NCBI GenBank assembly: GCA_006247105.1
Contig: CM016925.1
Location: 1,984,001-2,048,000, forward strand
Direction: 5' to 3'
Source: Giardia muris
Taxonomy: Eukaryota; Fornicata; Diplomonadida; Hexamitidae
Length of the DNA: 64,000 nt
The notes under the pieces were generated by a model. The model was given only the letters and a program-made list of their open reading frames with translations, did not search any database and was not told the DNA's origin. Below, one piece after another: positions 1 through 9,451 of the stretch. Every line of letters starts with the position of its first letter. The stretch's first letter is position 1. The translations under genes were made by a program, and so were the position numbers.

Positions 1-1474
1 TCGAAACCGTGTTGATACTACTTATATCTCCAATCTGTTGAGGCGCTACTACGGGACGGAACTCCTGTCGGACAATACATGGGCCACCGTACATGGAAAA
101 CTGGTTGGGTGTGGTATATGGATAAGATGGTACCTGATGAGTCATCGTAAAACCACTGGGAGGATTGTATTCGGGGTAAGATTCATGCGCCACCGGCCTC
201 ATCGTCACATTATAACGGTTCATGTGACTTGGTATTGGCTGATACGCCTCAAGTGGGGTATGGTACTTAGGAGAAGATGTGTCCTGATTTATGATAATAG
301 GAGGGTTAACCATAGTGAAGATAGGCTGCTGGGGTGGAGCAGGGGGAGGTGGTTGATACCCCATCTCAAGAGACGTCATGATCTCTGAGGGCTGAGAATA
401 CAACGTTTGTTGACTAGCAGTGGTGTAGTACGACGTTCCACTTGGAGCTCGAAGGACTGGAGGCTGCTCGCATGGCAGTTGATGCTGCGCTTGCATTGGG
501 ACCGCCCCTTGCTGCATCTGCTGCATTTGTTGCATCTGTTGTGTCGGGTGAGTAGAATAAATGTTACTTGACTCAAAGATCGTTTCCTTTGAGTATACCT
601 TATCGATAATGGATCGGTACGCCGCATATGCGCTCCTTGTCCTATTTCCAGCGACAATATCCATCGCAAGAGGCCGTTTCATAGGATTCGGGTCAAGAAG
701 TGAGCTGATGAGTTGACAAAGGTCCGACGAGTACTCTGAAAGGCTGAAGCTGTTATCTTCGTATTGAAGCCGACTCAGGATTGAGTCGTAAGTTGCTTGA
801 GGGCTTCGATATGGTTGAAGCGCACACAGTTCGTAGAGGATGCAACCCAACATGAATAGATCCGAACGGCATGTATACGGCTGTTTCCTGATCATTTCCG
901 GAGACATATAATGACAATCCCCGACGACCTTCGAGGCCTTTTCGCGTCCAGGCTCAAGGATCGCGGCGGACTGAAAGCCTGTGACCAAGTACAGGCCGTT
1001 CTCGGCCAAATAGATGTTATTCGGGACTAGGTCCCGATGGATGATCATCCCAACGTCTGGCAAGTCCTTTCTTTCTGGGGAATGAAGATATGAAAGGAAC
1101 TCTGCCAATTGGATTATTATCATCCAGACCGTATCCTCATCAAGATGCGTCCCGTTCTGGGCGTGGCGTGCAGCGATATTGGCCAGGTTATTCCCCTGAT
1201 AATTGTGATAGAAAACATAGTATTCCATTGTGGGAGGGTTAAAGATAATTTCGGTGGCCTTCATGATGTTCGGATGTTTCAAACCATTCAGAAGGGAATG
1301 TTCGGCATCAATGGCGAGACGAGCATCCGCACCCACGTGTCTATACTGAATAACCTTACAGACCCGTTGCTCTCCGGTCTGGATGTGGCGTGCAATGAGG
1401 ATGCGGGATCGTGCGTCCTGGTCGAGCATTGTACACGGCTGGTACTTGCTTGCGACGATAGGTGGAAAGTCCAT
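1..1474 (-). CDS. NEK-like pseudokinase with Gln/Pro-rich tail (3' end cut by window edge)
   Basis: The reverse frame from ATG 1474 (preceded by AAAAAGCTA) stays open to base 1, so the C-terminus is missing. The first 280 residues form a Ser/Thr kinase-like domain. The glycine loop is degenerate, the beta-3 lysine is present (VCKVIQ), and the catalytic loop is intact (IHRDLVPNN). The DFG triplet reads TGF, so the metal-binding Asp is lost. A SPEM motif and a DLFMLG helix follow. The tail is low-complexity, rich in Gln, Met and Pro (QQMQQMQQ). NEK-type kinases are greatly expanded in Giardia and many are catalytically dead; I infer that this is one. A scaffold or cytoskeletal role is only an inference. 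It lies tail-to-tail with nothing visible, as its 3' side is outside the window. Confidence 0.8.
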   Translation of the reverse strand, partial: MDFPPIVASKYQPCTMLDQDARSRILIARHIQTGEQRVCKVIQYRHVGADARLAIDAEHSLLNGLKHPNIMKATEIIFNPPTMEYYVFYHNYQGNNLANIAARHAQNGTHLDEDTVWMIIIQLAEFLSYLHSPERKDLPDVGMIIHRDLVPNNIYLAENGLYLVTGFQSAAILEPGREKASKVVGDCHYMSPEMIRKQPYTCRSDLFMLGCILYELCALQPYRSPQATYDSILSRLQYEDNSFSLSEYSSDLCQLISSLLDPNPMKRPLAMDIVAGNRTRSAYAAYRSIIDKVYSKETIFESSNIYSTHPTQQMQQMQQMQQGAVPMQAQHQLPCEQPPVLRAPSGTSYYTTASQQTLYSQPSEIMTSLEMGYQPPPPAPPQQPIFTMVNPPIIINQDTSSPKYHTPLEAYQPIPSHMNRYNVTMRPVAHESYPEYNPPSGFTMTHQVPSYPYTTPNQFSMYGGPCIVRQEFRPVVAPQQIGDISSINTVS

Positions 1475-1499
1475 TAGCTTTTTGATTGCGCGCAGTTAT

Positions 1500-1934
1500 T
1501 TATCCAGTACTCACATCGGTCGCTAATTCTCGCTCACATGCGGCATAGATGTCCGGTCGGAAGGCACGGAAGACGGCCTGGACGAGGAAAGGAGCTGTGG
1601 TAGTTGCATGGGTGAGGGCGATCAAGGCCGTATCCGTATATGATACCAATAGGTGTTCAGCACCACTAATGTCGAGGAAGCATAAGATCCCATCGGTGTC
1701 GGAAAGAAGGCAGAATTGCAGTCCATTATAGTCATAAATACGTTGTCGAGCATCCATATCACCAAGACGATAGCCATGAAGTCCCATCAGTTCAGTTTCC
1801 GTAACATAAGAGGCAGTAGTGTAAAGTGGCCTCAACCTTCCCATCCCGGCCGCGATGGTCATCCCTGTGATCATAACCCCTTGAGCTTGCAGAATATGCA
1901 TCAAGCTACTATATAGAACAGTTAAACTTGACAT
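1500..1934 (-). CDS. Small protein, possibly longin/sedlin-like
   Basis: A 144-residue frame. I prefer the ATG at 1934, preceded on its strand by TGAAAAT, over the upstream in-frame ATG at 2039, which would overlap the divergent gene at 1942. The sequence alternates hydrophobic strands and helices (YNGLQFCLLSDTDG, then CFLDISG) and ends in an amphipathic helix (VFRAFRPDIYAACERE). This pattern resembles profilin/longin folds such as the sedlin (TRAPPC2) family of vesicle-tethering subunits, but no diagnostic motif is present. The function is therefore unassigned. There is no signal peptide or membrane segment. Confidence 0.6.
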   Translation of the reverse strand: MSSLTVLYSSLMHILQAQGVMITGMTIAAGMGRLRPLYTTASYVTETELMGLHGYRLGDMDARQRIYDYNGLQFCLLSDTDGILCFLDISGAEHLLVSYTDTALIALTHATTTAPFLVQAVFRAFRPDIYAACERELATDVSTG

Positions 1935-1941
1935 ATTTTCA
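1935..1941. promoter_or_regulatory. 7-bp divergent start-to-start spacer
   Basis: Only ATTTTCA separates the two start codons at 1934 (minus) and 1942 (plus). It is AT-rich on both strands. In Giardia, short AT-rich initiator elements next to the ATG are known to direct transcription, often bidirectionally; this spacer fits that pattern. Confidence 0.5.
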
Positions 1942-2340
1942 ATGGTCACCAAGCAAACCGAAGCCGAGCTACATGCGCGATTGGATACCCTTCGCCAAGC
2001 CATTAGAGAACGTATCAACGAAATCCGACGCTCATCCATCTGGGATATGAAGAATAGAGCCTTACGAGACGTCTTTGATAAGGCTCTACAATTACGTGCA
2101 CCTCCTTCTACAGGGCTTTCAGATCGTACTAAGAGGAAGCTTCAAGAACTTCACCAGCGTGCCGAAGCCGCAAAGGCACTTGAGCGTTTCTATTCCGAGG
2201 CGTTTGAAAGCGTTAGTCGAGCCCTTCAACATGCTTCTGAACAAGCACGAACAACAGCCACCATTGCTGAGGACGTAAAGGGCTTATTGATGGCGAATTC
2301 TATGCGGGAACGCAAGCAAAGACCTAAACAACACCAATGA
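1942..2340 (+). CDS. Small coiled-coil protein, unknown function
   Basis: A 132-residue protein that is almost wholly helical and charged, with long stretches of heptad-like pattern (TLRQAIRERINEIRRSS; KLQELHQRAEAAKALERF). It has a basic C-terminus (RERKQRPKQHQ). There is no membrane segment or recognisable motif. It is divergent from the small gene ending at 1500. The reading frame uses codons similar to neighbours and begins 7 bp from the opposite start, which supports it being real. I do not recognise a family. Confidence 0.6.
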   Translation: MVTKQTEAELHARLDTLRQAIRERINEIRRSSIWDMKNRALRDVFDKALQLRAPPSTGLSDRTKRKLQELHQRAEAAKALERFYSEAFESVSRALQHASEQARTTATIAEDVKGLLMANSMRERKQRPKQHQ

Positions 2341-2419
2341 TCAGCTTGCTATTCTATTAGGTGTTGGAGGTCTCAATCACCATAAGGTTCAAGATATGTT
2401 CCAAGTATGGAAAAAAGAG

Positions 2420-3670
2420 ATGTCTTCTGACTCAATGAAACAACGACTAGTAGGTCGAAGGATCGTTCTCGGGGTGACGGGATGCATTGCCGCATATAAG
2501 GCCGCCGCTTTTGCCCGACTTCTCGTTTCAGAGGGGGCGAATGTGACAGTCATTCTTACGAAGAATGCAACTGAGTTTGTCACACCATTAACATTCGAGG
2601 CCCTAACTGGGAACAAATGCTGGTGTGATACGTTCGCCTCGACACGAGAGGGTGATGGGGAGATCGCTCACATTAGTCTTATGCAGAATCGAGACATTTG
2701 TGTGATCGCCCCGGCGACTGCCAATATCATCGGGAAAATTGCCAATGGCATCGCTGACGAGATGTTATCAACTTGTATGCTTGCTTGTAAGGCTCCAATA
2801 CTTATCTGTCCAGCCATGAATGACAATATGTATTCCAATGTAATAGTCCAAAGCAACCTGAAACGTTTACAAGAGTTCGGATATCATGTTTTGGAACCAA
2901 TGTCCGGAGCTCTTGCTTGTGGTAGTACTGGGAAGGGGCGTCTACCAGATCCAGAACTGATTCTAACTGAGCTTATTACTATTATCACAAGACGGTCGTC
3001 GGACTTGATGGGTCTACAGGTTCTTATCACTGCGGGACCGACGATAGAGAAGATCGATGCGGTCCGTTTCATTAGTAACCATTCCACTGGGAAAATGGGG
3101 TATGCGCTTGCTAATACTGCACATAAGCGTGGGGCTAAAGTAACATTGGTTACAGGTCCAACCACGTTATCCAAGCCAGAGGTTGATAAAGTTTTGCATG
3201 TTTCATCAGCGAAGGAGATGTTTGAGGCTGTTAAAGGTGTATATGAGGGAATGGACCTTATTATAATGACTGCAGCCGTTGCAGACTTCACTCCTATCAA
3301 CGTTTCGGATGAGAAGCTAAAGAAGAATGGACAGGAGTCAATAACGCTAGTATTGAAGCGAACAGATGATATACTTGAATGGGTAGGTAAGAACCGTCAA
3401 CCAGGGCAGGTATTATGTGGTTTTTCAATGGAAACAAACAACCTTATCGAGAATTCACGACGGAAGCTACAAGCGAAACGATGTAACCTCATAGTGGCCA
3501 ATAGTATTTCTGAACCTGGATCTGGTTTTAGCTGTGATACGAATAAGGTAATTCTTCTAGATGACCTTGAAGAAAGAGATTATCCTTTACTATCAAAGGA
3601 GCAGGTGTCGGATATCATCCTTGATAGACTTCTCGAATTACGACGTCAATTGAACGTGGATGTGCAGTAA
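2420..3670 (+). CDS. coaBC: Bifunctional phosphopantothenoylcysteine decarboxylase/synthase (CoaBC)
   Basis: This protein catalyses two successive steps of coenzyme A synthesis: ligation of cysteine to 4'-phosphopantothenate, then FMN-dependent decarboxylation. The N-terminal flavoprotein half starts VLGVTGCIAAYKA and carries the CPAMNDNMY substrate motif and the ACGSTGKGR loop. The C-terminal synthase half carries LITAGPTIEKIDAVRFISN, STGKMG and MTAAVADFTP. This CoaC-CoaB order in one chain is the bacterial arrangement; most eukaryotes use separate PPCDC and PPCS proteins. Start: the ATG at 2420 follows GAAAAAAGAG; an in-frame ATG at 2396 would add eight residues. The stop (TAA 3668-3670) is 3 nt before the next ATG. 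Riboflavin kinase, which makes FMN, lies 1.8 kb downstream. Family identity is clear; bacterial origin is an inference. Confidence 0.92.
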   Translation: MSSDSMKQRLVGRRIVLGVTGCIAAYKAAAFARLLVSEGANVTVILTKNATEFVTPLTFEALTGNKCWCDTFASTREGDGEIAHISLMQNRDICVIAPATANIIGKIANGIADEMLSTCMLACKAPILICPAMNDNMYSNVIVQSNLKRLQEFGYHVLEPMSGALACGSTGKGRLPDPELILTELITIITRRSSDLMGLQVLITAGPTIEKIDAVRFISNHSTGKMGYALANTAHKRGAKVTLVTGPTTLSKPEVDKVLHVSSAKEMFEAVKGVYEGMDLIIMTAAVADFTPINVSDEKLKKNGQESITLVLKRTDDILEWVGKNRQPGQVLCGFSMETNNLIENSRRKLQAKRCNLIVANSISEPGSGFSCDTNKVILLDDLEERDYPLLSKEQVSDIILDRLLELRRQLNVDVQ

Positions 3671-3673
3671 AAA

Positions 3674-5473
3674 ATGACAACGTATATCTGTGATAGCGTT
3701 CATGGCAACGTCAAGATTGAGCCGTATGCTCGGCTCATCATCGAGACTCCATACTTTGCACGACTTCGGCATCTAAAACAGCTAGGAGGGGCGTGCTACA
3801 CATTTCCTACGGCCACCCATTCACGTTATGAGCATTCAATAGGGGTTTATCACCTTACGAACCTATTTGCAACGCAACTGCTTCAGAAGGAGACCCCAAC
3901 GCATCAACGGCTTAAGACGCTCGTCTGTATAGCGGCGTTATGTCATGACCTTGGTCATGGTCCATTTTCTCATAGCTTTGATACGTTTCTGCAGAACCTG
4001 ATGAAAGAGGAGACGCAATCAAAGGACTTTAAAAGGCTCTGCCTTAGTCATGAGGAGCGTTCATGTCAACAATTCAAACGTCTGATTGAATATGTTATGG
4101 AGCGGAACCCAAAAGAATACGAACTGCATCTGAACCTCAATGAAGAGGAGATAGAGTCCATATGTGCGATGATACTTGGAAAGAAGCCACCACTCCACGA
4201 CCTCCAGCGTCGTGAATACCTTTGCCATTTGGTTTCGGATAGTGTTAGTGGTGTTGATACCGACCGTTTGGATTATCTCCTTCGTGATAGCCGTGCCATA
4301 GGGCGTGGACTTCTCTTCGATCCAGGAAGTCTTTTGAAGAGTGCACAAGTGTACCGTATTCAAGCGCGCGACATGAAGAAGGATGCGCGCTGCATTGTCT
4401 GCTATTCGCGACGTGACGAGTACGAGCTTAGCCAGCTCTTCCATACGCGATATAGCCTTTTCAAGGTGCTATATTGTAGGCCCGATGTGTGCGCTTTCGA
4501 CGCCTTTTTGGAGGACCTGTTTCGAGAGGCCATAGCAGCCGGTGTTCTAGACCTCGAACGTGCTCTGAGTAATCCCGATGACTTCCTTGAACTCGATGAT
4601 CGTATCTTATACATGATTGAGAAGCAAGCTCGTGAATCACAAGCACCATCTATCAAAGGCTTGAAGGACATGTGCAAGCGTCTAGAAACCGACGATACGT
4701 ACACCATTATATACAACTACTCGTTCCCTAATAGAACTAGATTGACGCACCCCTTGGCAGACTCGGATAAAGGATCTTCTGAGAAGGAGAAGTTGCTCTG
4801 GGAGTTGCTTGAAGGCGATCCTCTTTGCACGCCTCAAAACGTTAGGGTCGTCGTCTACGACATCAACTATGGCCACAATCACAACAATCCTCGAGCGTAT
4901 CTCGCCACCTATCTGGATACTGATATCCCAGACGTGATTATACCGGATGCTTTACTTAAACGGTTGTTCAAGGACTCTTCGGACCCTTTTGATGAGAACG
5001 ATGAGGAACGCGCGCAAGACCATCCTTTTAATGACAGTTATCATTCTCCGGAGAAACCAATGCAGCTCGATGCGGTAGTTGCCTCTCAAGATTTAATTGA
5101 GAATATGGTCAGTCTAGATAGTCAACCCACTTCCGATCGTTTTGGACCTTCGCCGTTCATGCAACACACCATTTCGCCCGAACACTTTCAGGAGACGGTC
5201 GTCATGGTCCTGTTACGGTGTTCACGTTATGATCCAGGCTATCAACGCTTGAAGATGGAGTGCACTCTTAGAATCAGTCAAGTGATGGATTCTTACTTGG
5301 CAGGGTATAATGTTTATATGGATCATAGCCGCGTCAATATCAACGATACCAGTTCAGTCCTAGTCCATCGAATCAGTCCTCGAACGTCTAATGGGATCGC
5401 ATCTGCCATTCCACTCGACCATAGTGATGAGGAAGAGGATACAGGTATTCATGAGCCTTTTCTCAAGTGTTAG
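3674..5473 (+). CDS. SAMHD1-like HD-domain phosphohydrolase
   Basis: A 599-residue protein starting at TAAAAAATG. The first 350 residues match the SAMHD1/dGTPase class of HD hydrolases: the start ICDSVHGNVKIEP, the metal-binding His in THSRYEHSIGV (about residue 50), the HD pair in CHDLGHGPFSHS (about 95) and the last Asp in GVDTDRLDYLLRDSR (about 200). There is no SAM domain at the N-terminus. The C-terminal 250 residues include an acidic linker (SSDPFDENDEERAQD). The likely reaction is removal of triphosphate from dNTPs, but nucleotide-bound HD relatives vary in substrate. The 3' end overlaps the convergent riboflavin kinase by 11 nt. Confidence 0.88.
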   Translation: MTTYICDSVHGNVKIEPYARLIIETPYFARLRHLKQLGGACYTFPTATHSRYEHSIGVYHLTNLFATQLLQKETPTHQRLKTLVCIAALCHDLGHGPFSHSFDTFLQNLMKEETQSKDFKRLCLSHEERSCQQFKRLIEYVMERNPKEYELHLNLNEEEIESICAMILGKKPPLHDLQRREYLCHLVSDSVSGVDTDRLDYLLRDSRAIGRGLLFDPGSLLKSAQVYRIQARDMKKDARCIVCYSRRDEYELSQLFHTRYSLFKVLYCRPDVCAFDAFLEDLFREAIAAGVLDLERALSNPDDFLELDDRILYMIEKQARESQAPSIKGLKDMCKRLETDDTYTIIYNYSFPNRTRLTHPLADSDKGSSEKEKLLWELLEGDPLCTPQNVRVVVYDINYGHNHNNPRAYLATYLDTDIPDVIIPDALLKRLFKDSSDPFDENDEERAQDHPFNDSYHSPEKPMQLDAVVASQDLIENMVSLDSQPTSDRFGPSPFMQHTISPEHFQETVVMVLLRCSRYDPGYQRLKMECTLRISQVMDSYLAGYNVYMDHSRVNINDTSSVLVHRISPRTSNGIASAIPLDHSDEEEDTGIHEPFLKC

Positions 5474-5900
5474 AGTCATCTTGGTCAAGCTTGACCCACT
5501 TCTCAAGGGCTATTTGCTTGATGTCTGGAACAGATCCCAATTGATCCTTCGCCATCCGTATGTCTTTCATGATCTGAGCTTTCAGCTCCTCAATGCTTCC
5601 AAACTTGATCGGTGTGCGAAGTAATCCGTGAGCATAAAGGTAAAGAGTCTCTCCATAGAAATCATCTGGATATTCGTATAAGACATGAACTTCAAGGGAA
5701 CGTTTGGTTCCATTGAAAGTAGGATTCATACAATAAGAAATCACGGCGAGATGTGCGTCCCCATGTCCCACCCTTGCCCAGCCGCTATACACGCCGTCTT
5801 CTAGACCTAAGGAGTCCGGAACCAATATGTTAGCGGTCTTACAATTGATCGTACGACCTCGCTGAAAGCCTTTGATCACCACACCCTTCAATGCAAGCAT
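5463..5900 (-). CDS. RFK: Riboflavin kinase
   Basis: A 145-residue protein that should phosphorylate riboflavin to FMN. Visible family features are an N-terminal KGVVIKGFQRGR (the glycine-rich entry strand), CKTANI (the T-A-N motif that holds Mg and ATP), GVYSGWARV, a SYCMNPTFNGTKRSLEVHVL core with the catalytic Glu, and a C-terminal FGSIEELKAQIMKDIRMAK helix. The length fits monofunctional eukaryotic kinases with no FAD synthetase domain. I chose ATG 5900, which follows TTAATTAAA; the longer frame to 5987 would run into the start of the next gene. The stop overlaps the HD gene's stop by 11 nt. FMN is needed by the nearby CoaC half. Confidence 0.9.
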   Translation of the reverse strand: MLALKGVVIKGFQRGRTINCKTANILVPDSLGLEDGVYSGWARVGHGDAHLAVISYCMNPTFNGTKRSLEVHVLYEYPDDFYGETLYLYAHGLLRTPIKFGSIEELKAQIMKDIRMAKDQLGSVPDIKQIALEKWVKLDQDDSNT

Positions 5901-5974
5901 TTTAATTAACTGGTATGAGATTAAAGCGAAATTTAACCTCTTTTTCAATGAAGTCCTTCTCATAACAAAGATAA
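5901..5974. promoter_or_regulatory. 74-bp divergent intergenic region
   Basis: It lies between riboflavin kinase (minus) and the TPR-like gene (plus). It is AT-rich, with ATTTAACCTCTTTTTCAATG in the middle and AAAGATAA just before the plus-strand ATG. This is the expected place for both promoters. Confidence 0.4.
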
Positions 5975-8900
5975 ATGATAGAGACAAGCATCGGGATTCT
6001 TGACGCCGCGGTGCGCTACTACGACGCCCACGCGTATCGGAACGCCCTCAAGCTCTTCCAGATCCTGATCCTTCACCTTCAACGCGCCCCCCATTCCCTT
6101 TGGTTAGCTTGTGCCGCTTGTCTCGCTTCTCTCGATCATATACCTTGTTGTGTTCAAGTCATTCGCCATGTCCTTCAATTGAACGGAACACGTTCGGAAC
6201 GTATTGAGGCACTCCAATTGGCCGTGACGGCCCTTTGTAATGCCAGACAGACTTCGAGTAACCAGGCGCACCTCTACGCGTTCCTTGGTCTCCTCTCTGA
6301 GCTGAGCCCGTCAAATACCCTTTTAACTTTGGGTTACTCCGTTTTATATACAAATAGTTATGCCTTAAGCTTCCCTGATCACCTTCTCAAGAATCCCTGC
6401 ACCGAGGCCTCAGAAACCCTTCTCTATGCTTTCTCCACCCTCATGCGGGCACGAGTAGCTCACTTTCAAGGAGACTTGGAAGATGCAATCGTCCTTTACA
6501 AAGAAGCTTTAGGTAATGGCTCTTTCCCTGAGGTAACAGTGGCAGCCCAGGAGGGGCTATTACTCTGTTATCTTTATTCTTATTACTCCAATAAGGGAGA
6601 TACAATTGAGGATGATATGGCACTCACAGCCGACCGTGATAACTTGACCGGCTTATATCATGCATTGGAGAAGGCTAGTGCTCCCCTATCGGATGCCATC
6701 GTCTTATTGACTGGACTACTCTTTCGAACGTCCACAGTCTCAATGATGAACGTCTCGACAAGGAGTAATGCATTATCATCCCTCCCTTACTTCATCTACT
6801 CCCCTTCTCCGACTGTCGCGGAGGAGGCATTATTGGCCATGATCTCGATGCTTAAGTACACTGTCACCCAGGACGTCAACCCTTCCTTGGATTCCTTATC
6901 TTCACTCCTCACATTAGTCTTACAGGCTCATATCACTGACGAGAATAGCCAATGCTTTGCCGCGTGCATCCCAGAGGTATTTCACAACGCGTCGTTAGTG
7001 ATGTCTAATAATACTCAGCCAGAACGCGCGTTCAACTTTGCTCTGGTAAGCATCTTCGCCTATTATCTCAGAGATGGCTTAGAAATCAAGTGTTCCGATT
7101 TGCTTCCGAAGTGCATTCGGAAATCGGCCGAACCTGACGAAGTTCCTGATGTCCTTGCAGAAGATACCGTTGTGAGGCTTGAGGAGGCCGTGAACGAGCA
7201 TTGGAGAACTGCCGACTCCGTCATTCAAACTATCCTCAACTTCGCCACCGATCCAGAAGGAGTGGAAAATCGTACTAGCCTTTCACAGCTCTTGATTTGT
7301 GCCCCAATGGACTCGATCTATAACCTTGCCTGGCTTTGTTTGCAACAAGAGAAGCTCCAGACAGCCCTCTTCCTCAGTTCATTTGTTCAGAGAATGTATT
7401 ACTGTCCAAAGACAGCCATTCTTGCAGCCTTCGTCCTAGAAACCATGGGTGCTCCTGCAGCAGCACGGCTGGCGGTTCTTCTTGGACCTGGGGGCTATCG
7501 GTTTCTTGAGGCGCCACAGGAAACGACGAAAGATGGTCAGGGAGAGTTTTGGGTTTCAGATTCTTTGAAAGCTCTTCAACCCATCACTCTTGCATACTTG
7601 GCAACCCTCATTGACCCATCAGATGTCTCCTCACTTTCGATCCATTTGGCACCGGCTCTCCATGAACATGTATCGGGCGACTCTGGGATATCCACAACCG
7701 CAGCCTATGCTAACGTCGCCCTCCTCTATCTTGCCGCTGCAAAGTACCTCTCCTCAAACGCCCAACGCTACTTCATGTGCAACACCCACCATTATTTCGA
7801 TAAGCTCGATTCTTTCACCAAGAAGCTTTCCTCCAAGAAGGGATGTTATGAATCGTATATCCAATCCTTCAACACAGAAATCCTTGCGAAACAATACGAC
7901 TACTCGAAGCGAATTGTGTCTAGAGCGGAAAAGCTTGGGAAGCTCAACTATTTCAACGGGCTTCACGATTATTCTGTCCAATCAGAACAGCAAGCAGTTT
8001 TATTACTCAACGTCATCTTCATCCAGGCGGCACTCTTTGGGTCCAATGGAATGAGTGCTACTCTCATCCAAAAGTATCTGTCAACTATTTGTCATGAGGC
8101 ACCATCTCCAGCCTTCAGCGCCATGGGACTGTTTCTTACTGGATGTCTGGCACTGGATTCACAAGCTCCATCTGCTGTTTATTTTGCTGCCGCACTATTG
8201 ACCGGCTTGAAGAAGAAGCAGGTCCCACCAGGTTCAATCAACAGCCTTTGGCCTACGTTACGTGAGGAGCTACAAGCTTGTTGTCCCGATATTCTCGGAT
8301 ACTTTATTCACCATGGAACTAATCTAACTGCAGAATTGTTTCGTACGGAGTTATCGGCTCGTTCGCCAGATAAGGGGCAACCAATCCCACTTTCCCTGTT
8401 GGTGTACCTCTCCACAGGCTTGTTTGACGAAGGGCTCTATGCCGAAGCTATTGAGATCATTCGGTATACTTATGGACTCTATTCTCCATTATATTATCCC
8501 CTCCTCCTTCATAACGCCCTAGAAATAATGTTCTTTGCCCTAAAGAAGCTACGAGAAATTTGCCAGAACAAGGAGTACATGGCATTGAGACAGATGTGTG
8601 AGGGGACCGAGATCTCCGCAGGCACTGATACAATAGCTTCAATCTTAGCTCAAGCCCAAGAATCATTCAAGTTATTGTCAACTCCCCTCACAGAGGAGCT
8701 GGCCATTCAAATTCTTGATACCGACGAGTCTCTGAAAAGAGGTGACGATCTACTGGACTGTGCAAGGGCATGTATCTCGACGCTATGTGAGGAAGCCCAT
8801 CAAAGGCTTGTTCGATATCGTGACGCGATCACCTCGACGAAACAGCGTCTAGAAAGGCTTGTGGCTGCGGTTCGCGGGCAATTCACCCTGAAGGAGGATG

Positions 8901-9451
8901 TTTTGATCACTTGTGAGGCGGTCACTTTCTTTTGTGATAAGCTTCTTGAAGGTGGGCCCCTTCTTGGGAGGAATGGGTATCCATGGTTCAAGACCCCAAT
9001 AGGGTCTATTCTACATCGGATCGGCCAAAGTACGCGGAGATATGCTCCAAAGTATCCCCAAACACAGGACTCGACAGACAATGCACTACGGACGATGACA
9101 CGGAAGTTCGGCGTCGCTTCCCGTGTCGAGGTCGAAGTGCGCGCGTTCTTTAGCTTCCAGCACTACGTAAACACGACGCCCCTACGGAATAGTATCAAAG
9201 ATATCCGGGGAATACTGAGTCTTCTCGAGACGGCTGGGAAGCTACTACAGGACCTCAGTCAGCAGACGAAAAGCTTATCGGATGGCATTGTCAACTACTC
9301 GGAACAGTTAGCGGTCCACCTGCAACACTCCCGTCCCATCCTTCAACAGCGCAAGATTGAAGAGCCACCACCAGAAGCGCAACGGACAATCCAACGAGCA
9401 CCCGGGAAGCAACGACAACCTAGCATCAGCGACGAGGACGATGACATTTGA
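5975..9451 (+). CDS. Large TPR-like alpha-solenoid protein, unknown
   Basis: An 1158-residue protein starting at GATAAATG. The N-terminal 200 residues read as tetratricopeptide-like helix pairs (AYRNALKLFQILI; FQGDLEDAIVLYKEAL) and most of the rest looks like hydrophobic helical solenoid. Near residues 860-1080 the helices become charged and coiled-coil-like. The chain ends in a basic, Pro/Gln-rich stretch and a strongly acidic tail (SISDEDDDI). There is no signal peptide or membrane span. TPR proteins of this size occur in intraflagellar transport, Paf1 and coat complexes, but nothing here separates these. Its TGA (9449-9451) directly abuts the TAA of the convergent gene at 9452 with no spacer. 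Confidence 0.8.
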   Translation: MIETSIGILDAAVRYYDAHAYRNALKLFQILILHLQRAPHSLWLACAACLASLDHIPCCVQVIRHVLQLNGTRSERIEALQLAVTALCNARQTSSNQAHLYAFLGLLSELSPSNTLLTLGYSVLYTNSYALSFPDHLLKNPCTEASETLLYAFSTLMRARVAHFQGDLEDAIVLYKEALGNGSFPEVTVAAQEGLLLCYLYSYYSNKGDTIEDDMALTADRDNLTGLYHALEKASAPLSDAIVLLTGLLFRTSTVSMMNVSTRSNALSSLPYFIYSPSPTVAEEALLAMISMLKYTVTQDVNPSLDSLSSLLTLVLQAHITDENSQCFAACIPEVFHNASLVMSNNTQPERAFNFALVSIFAYYLRDGLEIKCSDLLPKCIRKSAEPDEVPDVLAEDTVVRLEEAVNEHWRTADSVIQTILNFATDPEGVENRTSLSQLLICAPMDSIYNLAWLCLQQEKLQTALFLSSFVQRMYYCPKTAILAAFVLETMGAPAAARLAVLLGPGGYRFLEAPQETTKDGQGEFWVSDSLKALQPITLAYLATLIDPSDVSSLSIHLAPALHEHVSGDSGISTTAAYANVALLYLAAAKYLSSNAQRYFMCNTHHYFDKLDSFTKKLSSKKGCYESYIQSFNTEILAKQYDYSKRIVSRAEKLGKLNYFNGLHDYSVQSEQQAVLLLNVIFIQAALFGSNGMSATLIQKYLSTICHEAPSPAFSAMGLFLTGCLALDSQAPSAVYFAAALLTGLKKKQVPPGSINSLWPTLREELQACCPDILGYFIHHGTNLTAELFRTELSARSPDKGQPIPLSLLVYLSTGLFDEGLYAEAIEIIRYTYGLYSPLYYPLLLHNALEIMFFALKKLREICQNKEYMALRQMCEGTEISAGTDTIASILAQAQESFKLLSTPLTEELAIQILDTDESLKRGDDLLDCARACISTLCEEAHQRLVRYRDAITSTKQRLERLVAAVRGQFTLKEDVLITCEAVTFFCDKLLEGGPLLGRNGYPWFKTPIGSILHRIGQSTRRYAPKYPQTQDSTDNALRTMTRKFGVASRVEVEVRAFFSFQHYVNTTPLRNSIKDIRGILSLLETAGKLLQDLSQQTKSLSDGIVNYSEQLAVHLQHSRPILQQRKIEEPPPEAQRTIQRAPGKQRQPSISDEDDDI

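Noticed and set aside
7590..8054. 154-codon plus frame
   Set aside because: It is a +1 frame shadow of the TPR-like gene.
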